A stretch of 64,000 nucleotides of DNA from Pollenia angustigena (lineage: Eukaryota; Arthropoda; Insecta; Diptera; Polleniidae). The first letter of the stretch is position 1. Every line of letters begins with the position of its first letter. Below, one piece after another: positions 45,264 through 56,948 of this stretch. Position numbers and translations under genes: made by a program. The stretch is taken from assembly GCA_930367215.1 (NCBI GenBank), contig OV884057.1, forward strand, positions 200,435,621 to 200,499,620, given 5' to 3'. Under the pieces are notes generated by a model. That model did not search any database. It was given only the letters and a program-made list of their open reading frames with translations, and was not told the origin of the DNA.

Positions 45264-45873
45264 TGCCTTTAACTCAATACATTGGCTATAATTGGCTGAA
45301 ACAATAGAGAGAGATATTTTTGACAGTATAAAACTTATTCTACTCCGATGAATCGTTGTCGAAATTTTTACTAATATAAACAAAAACTCTAAAAAACTAA
45401 GCAAAACTTATTTTCCTTGGATATCGCTAAAACGCACAAAAAATCTAACCTTCAATTAAAAAAAAATAGCGGATATTTTAAGAGTACACAAAAAGTTCTC
45501 CCCAATTTTTTTTTTCAATTAAAAAATTAATCAAAAATAAAATTAGTTTTAATTAAAAATTTAATCAAGTGAATTAAACGTTAAGTTACATCAAAAACAT
45601 TACTGAAAAAAATGTGTTTAGTATCAAAACAATATTTAATAAATACTATTAATTTGTTTACTGGTGCAAGTTTAATTAATTTTTTAATTAATATCACAAG
45701 TTTTTTAATTGAAAAATAGTTTTTTCATTGTTTTTCCGATGTATATGGGAATAAAATGCAACGTTTTCGTGATATTTGAAAAAGAAATTCGCGAAAAAAA
45801 CTCTGATGGAGTACTCTGTTTCCCTTGGGATCCCAATAGGGAATATTCTCGAAAATTTTTATTTTAATACAGT

Positions 45874-45878
<5 letters not shown>
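45264..45878. other. AT-rich stretch, no recognised gene
   Basis: Several short inverted words built on 'ttaattaaaaa' lie at 45500..45720, possibly a small decayed TIR element whose ends were not fixed. Confidence 0.3.

Positions 45879-45908
<30 letters not shown>
45879..45908 (-). repeat. (TA)n 3' tail of RTE-like retrotransposon
   Basis: The dinucleotide run starts directly after the retrotransposon's last coding codons and a 3-nt 3' UTR. A very short 3' UTR with a microsatellite tail is characteristic of RTE-type elements. Confidence 0.75.
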
Positions 45909-45911
<3 letters not shown>

Positions 45912-47525
45912 CTAATCTCCAGCTTGGGAGCAAACGGCCTCAGTTAATAGTCTCCAACTCGTTCTGTTTGGTGCTGTTCGTATCGCATCTGCCCATGAAT
46001 AGCCAATCGGTTGTAACTCTCTTTCAACGGTTTTGCGCCATGTATTTTTAGGTCTGCCTACCCTCCTTTGACCTTGGGGGTTGTACTGTAGAGCTATTTT
46101 GGCAATGGTGTTGTTTGACCTTAGTATATGACCGATCCACCCATATTTCCGCTTTTTTATTGCATAGGTGATCGATTTTTGGTTGGTTTGGCTTAATAAT
46201 TGGGCATTACTAATATTATTCGGTCAAAAACATCGTATTATTCTGCGAAGACATCGATTTTCAAATGTTTGCAGTTTTCTTATCTGGGATTTTGTAAGGC
46301 CCCACGTTTCGCAACCATACAAAAGAACCGATTTGACACACGCATTATATATCTTAATCTTTGTGCGTTGAGATAGTTCGTTTGACTGCCATATACTTTG
46401 CAATTTCGACATAGCATTTCGGGATTTATTAATTCTATTGTCAACATCATCGCTAGCACCGTTATCTTTCGAAACAATGCATCCGAGATAACAGAAGAAA
46501 ACTACGTTTTCGATAGCTGTTCCATTTATGTATAGGTTGTTTGTGTTTGTAGTAGCTATACGCATAAGCTTGGTCTTTTTTATATTGATTTTTAAACCAA
46601 CTTTTAGGGCATTTGATCTTAGTGCAGTTAGTTTACTTTCTATGCTTTCGAAATTGTGGGCCAATAGACAGAGATCATCTGCATATGCCAGGTCATTTAA
46701 TTTTGAAAATGGTGTCCATTGGATCCCATGGGGTGCCAGATTATTGGTTGCTTTCATAGCTTCGTCAAGAACAAGTAAAAATAATAGTGGTGAAAGAACG
46801 CATCCCTGCCGAACGCCCTGCTTTATCGTAAGCACTTCGGAGGATTTACCCTTGTAGTATACATAGTTAGGCGCATCTTCGTACATGCTTTGCATAATGC
46901 CTATAAGTTTTTCCGGGACATTGTTCCTTCAAAGTATATCCCATATACTATCTCTATGTACAGTGTCAAAAGCACGCTCAAAATCAATGAAAAGTGCATA
47001 GAGTGGTGAGTCCAGTTCTTTCGCTTGCTCGACGATGATTCTGAGCGTTGCGATATGATCCGCACAAGATCTTCCCTCTCTAAAACCGGCTTGTTCATCT
47101 CTTATCTTGATTGCGATCGGGGACAAGCGATCTAACAATACCAATGCGATGATTTATTGTATTGTATTTAGTAGCGTTATTCCACGCCAATTATTACAGT
47201 GGCGGAGATCGCCTTTTTTTGGGAGAGGAATTATAAGTCCTTCTGTCCACCTTTTCGGAATAGTACCCTGGGCCCAAACATCATCGATGATAGGTGTAAG
47301 TACCGAGGAAAAATAGGCGGGGTCGGTTTTAATTAGTTCTGGCACTATGTTGTCCGTTCCAGGTGATTTATTGTTTTTCAGTTTAGATATTGCTGAACGG
47401 ATTTCCTGTATTGATGGAGAAGTTTCCGAGATATTGTGGTTTTGCGTAATGTTTGGTGTTGAGACAGCTTGTGGCGTTGTCACTGTGTCATGGGCTAAGC
47501 TTTCGAAATGTTGCTATGGTATAGG
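45912..47525 (-). pseudogene. RTE-like reverse transcriptase, one frame with a few nonsense codons
   Basis: All blocks lie in one minus-strand frame: 'KLKNNKSPGTDNIVPEL' (near 47370), 'PLPKKGDLRHCNNWRGITLL' (near 47200), 'DEQAGFREGRSCADHI' (near 47080) and 'LFIDFERAFDTVHRDSIW' (near 46970). Further on are 'GVRQGCVLSPLLFLLVLDEA' (near 46795), the catalytic 'LAYADDLCLLAH' (near 46680) and the C-terminal 'GWIGHILRS' and 'GQRRVGRPKNTWRKTVE' (near 46060). It ends at a TAG at 45912..45914. In-frame stops occur only at 47154..47156, 46929..46931, 46224..46226 and near 47519. The endonuclease is missing. The clade (RTE/RTE-X) is inferred from the C-terminus and tail. Confidence 0.8.
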
Positions 47526-47529
47526 GTAT

Positions 47530-49213
47530 CATATTTATCATTTATCTATAACAATATTAAAGGATGTTATGGCTTCTTTTGTAGTGCATATGAAGTGAAT
47601 GAAACAGCCCAATAACTTATTTTAAAAACATTGTTTTTATTTTCTTCAAATATTGAGTTGCGGAATTGTACTTTGAGAGCAGACTTTATATGAGACCTAG
47701 GAGTTGTCATGGGGCTACGATCGGAGCAGCTAGATTTTTTGTTTTACCGAATTTTAATAATAAATTACCTTCGAATTATTTACATTTTAAAAGAATTCTT
47801 ATTGATACATTAATATTTTATGTTGATTCTGAGGATGAAGTCAATTTAAGTGACTCAATCCTTAATAATTTTTATGTTGGCACCTTTAGGTTTTAGTTCA
47901 TTTCGCAATGATGCAAAAGCAAAATTTCATTCAAAAATTTTAGGGAGTGTTCTACTTTATCATCAATAACTTTTAATTGGGATTCTTTTTTTTTTCAAAG
48001 CAAAACACAAATGACTTTCGGAAGTTGAAATACACAGCCCCAAGTTAAAAGAAAGAGTTAATTTTGATAAAAATCTCTCTTACTTTTCAAAGATTGCTTC
48101 AAACGAAAGCTCTTAAAAGACCAACTTTATTTTAAAGCAAAAGTAGCAAGAACATTTTTACAGCCAAACTCTGCGACACACAACCAGTAATTGGAAACCA
48201 ACCAATAAACCGGCAAAAAAAAATATAAAAAACTTTCTACCACTCGAGCTGAACAGCAGAAGACTGATAATGAAACTCTTCTTCATTTAGTTTGCAGCAT
48301 AAGTGATTCAGAGTCAGTTGTAAACAAGAACAAGTCGAGTTAAGATCGTTGAACGCATAAATTGAAAATTTTAAAATCTTTGTCAAACAAAGAGAACAAA
48401 AAGAAAATTAATAATAATAATAAAAAAAAGTTAAGGTGAAAATAAAGAAAAATATTCTTTTTAGAAGTTCAAACAAAATTTATTGAAGCGTTTCGAATAA
48501 ATTAAAAAAAAGGAAAACAAATGTGTAGTGTTCTTAAAGCCAAACAAAAAACAAAAAAAAAATTTTTATAAAAAATAACTTAATAGAATTCTAAAAGAAA
48601 ATTATTTAAAAAATAAAAAAGATTACGATAACAAAAAAAAAAAAAAATTAAAACCAGCGTGTGTTTCAAATAATAAAGATTATAACATTAATTATCATTT
48701 ATTACATCAATCTAACAATCAGGTGATTATTTAACCAAGAGCAGTTAACAAAAATTATACGTAAAAAATATAAAACTGAGAAAACATTATAGTCATCATA
48801 AGCAATTGTTAAGTGAATTAAGATTGTGGTGTTGCAGCATGATGCATGTTGGATGGGGCAAAATATGGCAAGACATTACCAACAGCCAGTGTTTATTTGT
48901 CTAGAACAGGGATTCCAGTTTTTGTGATTCTGAGACCCTTTTGATTTTTTAAAAGTTAAATTGAATAAATTTTTAAATTTACGTTGCTACGAAATAGTTT
49001 GCTTAACATTGTTTTTTTGAAAACTGTAAAATATTAATGGAGTTGAGTTTTATGTGCAAATGATCTAGAAAAAAGCAAATGCGAAATATCGTAGCTCTTC
49101 TTTTAAATTGAACGGCAAAATGCACCTAGTTTTTGTTAGATTTCATAAAAGATCTACGATAAACTGCCTTAAAAAGTGCAAACTGATTATTTTCTTAAAA
49201 TATTAACTCTAAA
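47530..49213. other. Gene-poor stretch holding a candidate promoter
   Basis: A 76-codon plus frame at 47666..47896 contains 'FFVLPNFNNKLPSNYLHFKR', weakly like a retrotransposon C-terminus, but it is not called. 48000..48850 is A-rich and 5'-UTR-like, with a core-promoter motif pair at 48314..48348. No coding exon was recognised. Confidence 0.35.
48314..48348 (+). promoter_or_regulatory. Candidate Inr + DPE core promoter
   Basis: The initiator TCAGTT (48314..48319) places A+1 at 48316. AGATCG then occupies 48343..48348, exactly +28 to +33, and matches the RGWYV downstream promoter element. Exact spacing of Inr and DPE is required in Drosophila promoters. Downstream is an A-rich leader with a possible donor 'aag/gtgaaa' near 48435, but no coding exon was found, so host-gene identity is unknown. 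Chance occurrence in 64 kb is possible. Confidence 0.35.
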
Positions 49214-49672
49214 TAATTGTATTAAAGGAATTTTACAACATGAAATGAAAATTTATTGATAATTTAACACGCTTGGCCAACGAAAAAAGAAAGACAAAAA
49301 AAGAAAAACATAACAAACAGAATAATGTTTTTTGGACTTCAAAAGGAATTCTTGACAAAAAGTATGAAAAACAGAAGTAAGGAAAACATGCAAATCAATT
49401 AAAATAGGTAGTCCTTGACAACTAATTTCGATCCGCTATTGATGTTTGACTATTGACTGCCAGCCGTCGCCTCTGAAGCGATTGTGAGGTTACAATCGAA
49501 ATATGTCAGGGCAACATTTCCGTAAAAACCTGGGTTCGATTCCCAGTTCAGCCAAGAATGAAAAAAAAACAAAATTATCAATAAATTTTAATTAATATCA
49601 TGTTGTAAAATAATTTAATGAAAATTTAATTTTATGAACTTTAGCCTGATTAAAAATATTAAAACTAAGAAT
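49214..49672 (-). repeat. Diverged copy of the tRNA-like foldback family
   Basis: It contains 'ggaattttacaacatgaaa', 'gacttcaaaaggaattcttg' (inverted relative to 7980), 'ttgatgtttgacta', 'ctgggttcgattccca' (a B-box word) and 'catgttgtaaaat' with 'ttaatttt..gaact'. It matches the reverse complement of the 562-bp unit with substantial divergence. 'ggttcgattcccagttcagcc' is the most tRNA-like B-box region of the family. Confidence 0.6.
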
Positions 49673-49765
49673 ATTAATATTATTAAATGTATAAAAATTT
49701 AAAATATATTGGCCATGTTCTAAAATCATGAAATAAATGAATGAATTAGAATCCAGCTTATATAA

Positions 49766-50250
49766 AAACAAGTAAGAGTGCTATATTCGGCTATGCCGAA
49801 TCTTATATACCTTTCACCATGATGAGATAAGAACAAAAAGTAATATACATAAATAACGTTCTTTAGATATGTATAAATAAATATTAATTGAGCCACGCCA
49901 ACTTTTCATTTCGTCATGCCGAAGAATATAAAACAACAAAAAATTTATATATGTACCTAAGCCCGTTTCCTCTTTTACCAAATTTGATGTTTGAAATTCG
50001 TTTTATAATCTTAAAATCGTTTTTTAGAACATAAAAAAATTAAATAAAAAAAATGAAAAAAAAGATTATTTTTGGGATTCGAACTGGCAATATCATCAGG
50101 CTCAGGAGAGAACTTAACAACTCGGCTACGAATGCTTTTACTGAAAGGCGTTAAATTAATATATATTGAGTCTTTGAGTTTGTTTCTTTATTTGAGCGCC
50201 ATATCATTAATGTGTATGTGTAAAATCCAGCACTTGTAGTGAAGGGTATA
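49766..50250 (-). mobile_element. Helentron-like family A, copy A5
   Basis: It runs from the 3' end ('acaagtaagagtgctatatt' with hairpin ATTCGGC-tat-GCCGAAT) to the 5' end ('gtgaagggtataaaaaaac', 50240). It is non-coding. A tRNA-like segment lies inside at 50073..50134. Confidence 0.55.
50073..50134 (-). other. tRNA-Ser/Leu-like partial sequence
   Basis: The minus strand contains 'tagccgagttgttaag' (A-box/D-arm-like), a GC-poor middle, and 'agttcgaatccca' (B box and T arm). The order and spacing suit a class II tRNA, but there is no matching acceptor stem and no clear anticodon stem. It is most likely a tRNA-derived repeat head rather than a working tRNA. Confidence 0.45.
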
Positions 50251-50278
50251 AAAAAACAACAAAAAAAACCACATTAAC

Positions 50279-50371
50279 AACACTGTATTACCATAGCCAC
50301 TGTATGACCATAGAAACCAAAATTGAATTGGTTTGTATGGTATGTTTATGTCGTTTTGGTAATACAGTGTT
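50279..50371. repeat. Short inverted-repeat element
   Basis: 'acactgtattacca' at 50280 is mirrored by 'tggtaatacagtgt' at 50357..50370. A small MITE is likely; no TSD was verified. Confidence 0.5.
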
Positions 50372-50389
50372 AGTATGGTAATGCCACGT

Positions 50390-50707
50390 CTAATAGGACC
50401 TTTAAAGGAAAAAAATTGAGGCAGTCGTGGCTTTTTACTCATCTCTCAGACCGATCTTGCTGAATTTCAATAGCAAACAATTCCGGACCATATGTGACAT
50501 AAATGTATAATAACCTGGCCCCCATCATATATGGGGTCTTCGGAAAATCCATTTCAACGGACAGACGGACATCGTTAAATCAACTTCGCTCCTAATAACG
50601 ACTCAGAATATATATACTTTATAGGGTCTAACATCAATATTATAGAAATTACAAACGGAATGACAAACTTATATATACCCTTTTCACCATCTGTGGTGAA
50701 GGGTATA
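50390..50707 (-). mobile_element. Helentron-like family A, copy A6
   Basis: The reverse-oriented copy contains 'tgaatttcaatagcaaac', 'acggacagacggacatcg', 'atatatactttataggg' and the 5' end 'tgtggtgaagggtata' (50692..50707). It is truncated and non-coding. Confidence 0.6.
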
Positions 50708-50849
50708 ATAATCCTGTTTTGGAAGTTGATAAAAATATTCATTTGTAAAGAGCTTTTTAGATTCATAAAAATTTTTTAAAAAAGAAAAACACAAACAAAT
50801 CAAGAAAACGATCACAATTTTGGACCTGTTAGCTTGCAAATTTCGTATT

Positions 50850-51400
50850 ATAAAATGCTTAAAAATAAAATTAGGCATATGGGATCCGCGATTGCGCCTT
50901 ATGAACGTCATCCTGTCGTTCCAATTTTGCATCACTTGCGTGGAATGTTGGCTTTTAAATGATAAATCTTTGCTGGCTTATCAGCATATACCAGAGAATT
51001 CAAGTGCCCCCACAAAAATTGGTCCAAAGCTATTTAATTGCACGAACGAGGTGGCCAATTGACAGGTCTATTTCTTGAGATAATTCGTTCACCAAAAGTT
51101 TAATTGAATAAAGTGACGATTTTACGGGCTGAATGGCATGTGACGCCGTCTTGTTGGTACCGTTTCTTCTCTATATGATTTTCAATGACCTGAAAAATAA
51201 AAAAAAACATGAATTATATCTCTGTAGTCTTCGCCATTCACGGTAAGGTTGGCACTGTTCTCTTATCTAAAGACAAATGGGTCGATAAAACCTTCGCAGT
51301 GTTACAGAGTCTCCTGAGGATTGCTCTCTTTCCAAGAACGAAGATTCTGCTTGCTACGGCTCAGATGGAAGAATCCAACATTTAAGACCATTATGTATTA
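50850..51400 (-). pseudogene. mariner-like transposase, C-terminal half, decayed
   Basis: Minus-strand pieces in several frames are 'SANLTVNGEDYRDII' (near 51240), 'QQDGVTCHSARKI' (near 51140), 'RIISRNRPVNWPPRSCN' (near 51060), 'VYADKPAKIYHLKANIP' (near 50975) and 'MQNWNDRMTFIRRNRGSHMP' (near 50910). This is the catalytic core and C-terminus of a mariner-like transposase with aspartate in 'QQDG'. It shares this layout with the remnant at 53390..53970. Frameshifts and stops inactivate it, and no TIRs were found. Confidence 0.75.
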
Positions 51401-51531
51401 CAAATTTTGTTCTGTTTGTCATTCTTTTAAAATTGGTTACCCCGGTCTTTGATTTCTTCACAATTGTGATGTTGTGATGCGGGTATAATCAGTCAAAAGT
51501 TTCAAATACAAAACCAAATTTAAACAAGTAA

Positions 51532-52122
51532 GAAAGCATAGTCGGTCAAGCCCGACCATATGATACCCTACACCACAGTATTAAAAAACACATCATGCTT
51601 ATATGTCCATATAAATATGGATTTATCTATGTTTATAAAACTCATTAAAATCGGGTTAAAAGTTTGTGAGGGGCAGAAATTGTCCCCTACCTCCCCTTGT
51701 GGTCCTATTATTGAAAAACTATAGTATGGTATGTGTCCATATAGATATGGATCTATCTATGTTTTAAATTTCATTAAAATCGGTTTGATAGTTTCTGAGA
51801 GGAAGAAATTTCCCCCTATCTTCCCTCGTGGACCTACGATTTGGCCCATTTTCAATGGGCTTGGTCCTTGTGTCAAAAAGAACCTATGTCCCAAATTTTA
51901 TCAAATTATTTCCAAAATTGCGACCTGTACTTTGCGCACAAGGTTACATGGACATCCAGCGAGCCAGCCAGCCAGCCTGCCACCCAGCCGGACGGACATC
52001 GTTAGTTCGACTCAGAAAGTGATTCTGAGTCGATCGGTATACTTTAAGGTGGGTCTAGGACCAATATTTTTAGGCGTTACACGCATCAGCACAAATGCAC
52101 TATTGTGGTGTGGGTATAAAAA
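51532..52122 (-). mobile_element. Helentron-like family C, copy C5
   Basis: It runs from the 3' end ('acaagtaagaaagc' with hairpin GTCGG-tcaagc-CCGAC at 51541..51556) to the 5' end ('tggtgtgggtataaaaa', 52121). It contains 'gattctgagtcgatcggt' and a CAGC-rich run (51960..51985). It is non-coding, although a 138-codon frame spans part of it. Confidence 0.6.
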
Positions 52123-52315
52123 TCGCGTTATAAAATATAACGAATAATTTTTCAGTAGTTTATGCATGATGATTTGGTGACAGTAGGTCCAAATATCATT
52201 ATAATTCTCTGTGCCACAAGCCGATTTAACTTAAAAAATCTTAAATCAAATCAAAGTGAAAGAACCTCAAATTAAATTTTATGCTGGTTTGTAATTGTTT
52301 GAAAGTATCATAAAA

Positions 52316-52520
52316 ATCTAAAGTCGAAATTAAGAACTGTCGAACTAAAAACGAAAACTTGTGTAAAACTTTTCGCTTTTTGAGTTGGTTTGACGACTGC
52401 TTCTTTTTTTTAATTAATCAGATATAAAAGCAACAGTTTTTTTTTTTTTTTTTTTTGCCAATGACAAATGAAAAAATGGAAGAAATAGCATTTTTTCAAC
52501 TTTGACTGCAGTTTTTTAAA
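52316..52520. repeat. Diverged hAT-type MITE, third family member
   Basis: It shares 'ttgactgcagttttttaaa', 'aaacttttcgctttttgag' and 'tgccaatgacaa' with the elements at 23905 and 28354, in rearranged or inverted order. The ends are decayed and no TSD is visible. Confidence 0.5.
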
Positions 52521-52524
52521 TTAT

Positions 52525-53033
52525 TATAAGATATTTTTTTTTACATACCCCGAAAGAAAATATTAGGGAACCCCATCTGGGAACTATTGGTCTGGTATAT
52601 TTAACTCAATTGTGGCAAAGTCCATTTAAGATGCATGTCTTTTTTTAAGCGTTTTTGCTACTAATACTACAGCCTTGTTTGAAGATGAGTTTGCACTGAT
52701 ATTAATTACAAGCTTCTGCAGTTTAGTTTAGAAAAACACACGTTGTGCTGGCTCATCTTCGCCATCACCAACATCATCGTCATTATTATCTGCAACAGCA
52801 TTTATTGTTTTTTTATTTATTTTTTTTTTTTTTTTTGTTTATCTACAAAGACATTTAACTAAACAACACTTGGTAAAATATATCACTTTTGTCTGCTTTA
52901 AAAGAAAATCTGTGAGGTCTTGGGTAATTTTTCTTTAACCAGCCTACAGACAATGAATGTTGCATGTGAAACTGACCAATGCCAAATTGCATGATTCATT
53001 CCTTGAAACATATTTTGCTGATGATTGTATATA
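52525..53033. other. Intergenic stretch, no recognised gene
   Basis: Homopolymer runs and a codon-repeat-like 'catcaccaacatcatcgtc' (52766) are present, but no frame supports coding. Confidence 0.35.
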
Positions 53034-53035
53034 AA

Positions 53036-54213
53036 GGGTGCTTTTTTTAAGTTCGATAGATCTAACAAAAGGGTTTCGAACTGAAGAACTGGCTACTCTC
53101 TATTGCAATGCGAAAGAAAATGTTACCATTTGTCTTTCGCATCTTTTTATTTTTTTCTTTTCGCAAATCATCGCTCTTTATTTTATTTAAATTTTCAAGT
53201 ATTACATTTTTTTTACATATTTTGAAATTTCATTACTGTGAATCTGCGCCATTTTTAATTGTTATTGCTATTATTTTTAATTTTCAAAAAATTTTGCGAG
53301 AGTGATCGAATTTGCGTTTAGCTTTCGTATCAAAATTGATATCGCCCCGTAATAGAGAGTAGGCCCCCTGGATCACGTTGGAACAAAGCTACCAGATTTT
53401 CCAAATTTATGCTCCAGAGCAGTTGGAAAGTGATTCAACTGTTATTGCCAATTTGTGTTCATCGATTTTGCTCATTTTGGGCATAGTGGGTTTGTTTAGA
53501 AACAAAATTGCCATGGTGCCATTATCGCACCTTATTTATTCAGAAATGAAGCCAGCTCTCGCGGTGCGGTCAGGGGAGATCTTTAACGTACCACGACCAA
53601 TGATTTCTTGTTTGAAAATATGAAAGGCATTGTTCCGAGTGTGATAGTGTTTCAACAGGATGACCTGCGTGCCATAAGGCTATCGCAACTAAGACTTAAA
53701 ATCAAAATTTGGGGATAAGTTCATTTCGAAAATGGACCTGTCAGTTGGTCTTTACTGTCGCGCCATTTAACACCTCTCGATTGTTTCCTGTCGGACTACG
53801 TGAAGCTACTGGTTTTATACTGATAAATCAGCAACAATTGCTATTTATGACATACGGATTGCAATGCTCGACAAAGTGGCTCAAAATTGGACGTCCAGAA
53901 TGCGTTGCGTTACCCATATACACAAAACTATTTGGGAAAGTTAATGCCCAGTATTATTTTTATATTTAGAATGTGAAATTGTTTCCGTGAAGGACACATG
54001 GGTGCAAGAGTCTCCAAATGACGAGTTTTGTCGATTTTTTTTTGGTGATTTTTAGCGACATTGTCAACGAAGCGTCTACACTTTTATATTTGCCTTTAAT
54101 AAGAAAAAAAATTTGTTATGAATTCGTATATTTACTTCTTTATTTAATAAAATAATTAAATGTGAAAAAAACAATTTTCATTTCGACATCTACTTAAAAA
54201 AAGTACGAAGAGT
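53036..54213 (+). pseudogene. mariner-like element with decayed transposase
   Basis: The left end 'gggtgctttttttaagttcg' (53036) may pair with the mirror of 'tacttaaaaaaagta' near 54190. Plus-strand coding pieces include 'YQIFQIYAPEQLE' (53390), 'FQQDDLRAIRLSQLRL' (53652), 'RHLTPLDCFL' (53762), 'DKSATIAIYDIRIAML' (53850) and 'VAQNWTSRMRC' (53877). These follow the order QQD, then PLDxFL, then DKPATI, then QNW of mariner-like transposases. Several stops and frameshifts are present. The right TIR is uncertain. Confidence 0.65.
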
Positions 54214-54689
54214 GTAGACTGAATTTTCGAAAATATACTAGTGATTCTCTGGTTGCAATGGGTACATATGGTCCCAAAAGAACTACCTAGTCAATAGTAC
54301 CAATATCAATAGTAGATTTCCAATGACACGCACATGTTAAATGTCTATAGTAAATAACACTGTCTGGGGTATTATAAGTCACTAGTACCGGTGACTGTGT
54401 CAGTAGTGAATCAGTACAGATTTACTAATAACATTTCCTACAGGGTTCTTTCTAGAATTTATTTTTATAAAATTAAATATTTGACTAATTGAACACGTTC
54501 TAAAAAATTTTTAATAAAAATTTGATTTTTTTCGTTATATTTTCCAATTTCAAGTTCTATCGAGCTTTGGAAAAAACACCCGCTTTGTTGAAAAGGCCAA
54601 CAATTCAGAAATTCCAATCGTGTTAGAGATAATTTTCTAAGAAAAATAACACCAGACATGTGACCAGGAATATCCTGCAGTGTTTAATA

Positions 54690-55203
54690 AAGGGTGGTCC
54701 AGCCAAAACACACGATGTTACTTGTAAATAAAACAAAAAGTTTTTAGAGAATTATCTTAATATTTTTTATTATGATAGGAGGATCTATGACAATTACGTG
54801 TGAATATAGGCTAAATGCTTGCCATGGTTACGTTGGCATACGTCTATCCGATGGTCCATATTTTCCAACGGTAACTGCTGACGCCACCAGCCCAGAATCA
54901 ACTGGGCGAGCATGCACAGGCTTTTTAACATTTTCTACAGGCTTGCTTTGCAGAAATTCGCGCACAATTCTCCCGATTGTGGACACATTTGCTCGATTAT
55001 GCTGGCCAAAAAAATCACAAAGTGCAAGAAATGCATTTTGATTTGAACGCCCTTTTTCATAAAAAGCTTTAATTGTGTACCTCACAATGGTATAATTTGT
55101 CAAACATTGAAACAAAGAAACTTCAAATTATGTTGGGCAAAAAAAAAATCATGTTAAGGTGTGATACACAATTAACATCGTGCATTATGGCTGAACCACC
55201 CTT
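54690..55203 (-). mobile_element. Deletion-derived mariner-like element, TSD TA
   Basis: The TIRs start 'aagggtggtccagcca' (54690) and mirror 'aagggtggttcagcca' (55203), with 'cacgatgtta' further in on both sides; TA flanks both ends (54688..54689, 55204..55205). At 514 bp it keeps only the transposase N-terminus. It is the best-preserved member of the mariner-like group here. Confidence 0.85.
54828..55115 (-). pseudogene. mariner-like transposase N-terminal helix-turn-helix fragment
   Basis: The open frame contains 'IVRYTIKAFYEKGRSNQNAF' and 'FGQHNRANVSTIGRIVREFL', then 'VKKPVHARPVDSGLV'. This is the DNA-binding region: helix-turn-helix, the (F/L)GxxN(R)xxxxTIxRxVxxF signature and the basic linker. 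The catalytic domain is deleted. Confidence 0.75.
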
Positions 55204-55209
55204 TACATG

Positions 55210-56943
55210 AAAGCAAATCTAAAAGATTTGAACTAAATTTTATTTTTAATTTTCTTTAAATTGTGTGTTAAACATGTCTGGTTGGCCTTTAACATGAATT
55301 TGCATATCAAAGTAAATTTTATCTTTCATTTTTTTGGTTTATATACTAAACGATACCCTACATGACTCAGTTGTTATCGTAGTTAACAGTAGAAATTTTA
55401 AGTAGGAAAAAATACTAAATCCTTAAAAATTTATATTTTTTTTAATGTATAAAACGAATAATAAATGTTATGAACAACATGACACTCATAACTTTTCACA
55501 ATAAATTCACCGGAATTCCCAAAAATAAAAACACATTTTATGTCCTTGTATTGTACATTTGTATGGGGACTTAATGAAATTTCAGAACGAATAAGCCCGT
55601 TCTGAATAAAGTCATTAATAACATCATATAGATTCTGTCTTGCAGGTCATAGCCACCCAATTTCAGAGATTATCGACGTCTTCTTTAATGTTTTAAATAT
55701 TCTTGAAACCGATTCGTTTCGATTCGTGGCAAACGAAAATGTCTCCTCAACTTTATAACCAGGGAAACCATAAATATGCAATTGCATGTTTTTCCCTGTA
55801 TGACCAATGAAGTCAGAAACAATATATTTTTTTTGTTATTAAATTGTTGAATATTGTGTCTTGAAATGAGCAATCTTAAATTTTCAGGGCATATTTTTAA
55901 AATCTTCCAGTTTATACTGCATATTTAATGCGCATAAAACGCGTTTTTTAGAGCATATTTCTGGTTTCCCTGTTTATAACTATAGAATCAAAAGCTGTAC
56001 ATTAAAAAATATCTTAAAGAAGCTATTTTTCATAAATATTTTTTCCGTATTCAACAGAACCCTCTGGTCACATTAGAATTCTTTTTTTTTATTATTTGTT
56101 TCATTCACGTTTTTTGTTTTTGTTTAAAACAAACAATAAGATTTTAAAAGCCAATACATCCCATAGTTCTCGAGTTTACATTTCTAGTTGACTGGGTTAC
56201 GGACGCCAACAGTTATTAACAATTAATCAATAAAAATTGATGTTTGTATGTGTATTTGTAGGTCTATGTCTGCCCGTGATTGTGTTTCTAACAAATCAAG
56301 TTTGTTTCTTAAGTCTTACGTTTTTTCAACTTTTATTTTATTTTATTTCTGCAATTGATTAAAAAAAGAGTTTTTATATTCCTGTGCTACCATCGGGAAT
56401 AGTTTGTTATGTTTGTTTTACTTTATTTTCATTTTCCGTACGGCAAGTGAAATATGATATTTTTTTATGGATGTTTCTGGCAAAATTGGTTTTTAGTTAT
56501 TTGCTTTAGAGATTTTTTTTTAATGCAGTGACGGACTGCTACTTTTTACAGATCATCTGTTTAATTTTATTAGTTGTGCTCCAATTTAAGATGAAACACT
56601 GTTGAAAATTAGATGGACGCAAGCGTTTTTATATAAAGTTTATTTTTTTTATGAGAAAGAAAGAATTTTTAAGCCACCTGACTTTTTTTAATTGTAACTT
56701 TTAGATTGTGGGCAATTTAAAATTAGTTACATTTTAATTTTCTTTAAAAATGTTGACCAGTAATTTACTTGTTTATAAAAATATATTATAAAAATTTTTA
56801 AAAGAATTTTCTTAAAAAAAAAAAATGAAATTGAAATGTTATAGATTAAATAAGAAATTTTTGACGTTCCATACGGTTTAAAGAAGAAATAATTGATATA
56901 ATAATGGAATTAAAAATTTAATTTCAAAATAAATCAAGTAAGC
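55210..56943. other. Intergenic stretch left of Transib, no recognised gene
   Basis: AT-rich unique-looking sequence with 5'-UTR-like segments (56190..56400). No domain is recognised in any frame. Confidence 0.4.
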
Positions 56944-56948
56944 CAATG
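56944..56948. repeat. Transib target-site duplication (left), CAATG
   Basis: CAATG at 56944..56948 is repeated exactly at 59989..59993, immediately outside the two TIR ends. A 5-bp duplication is the Transib hallmark. Confidence 0.9.

Noticed and set aside
47666..47896. Host or retrotransposon C-terminal coding exon
   Set aside because: 'FFVLPNFNNKLPSNYLHFKR' is only weakly like a CR1-type C-terminus and has no supporting neighbours.
50073..50134. Functional tRNA-Ser/Leu gene
   Set aside because: A- and B-box-like words are present but no acceptor stem pairs and the anticodon arm is unclear; kept only as a tRNA-like repeat.
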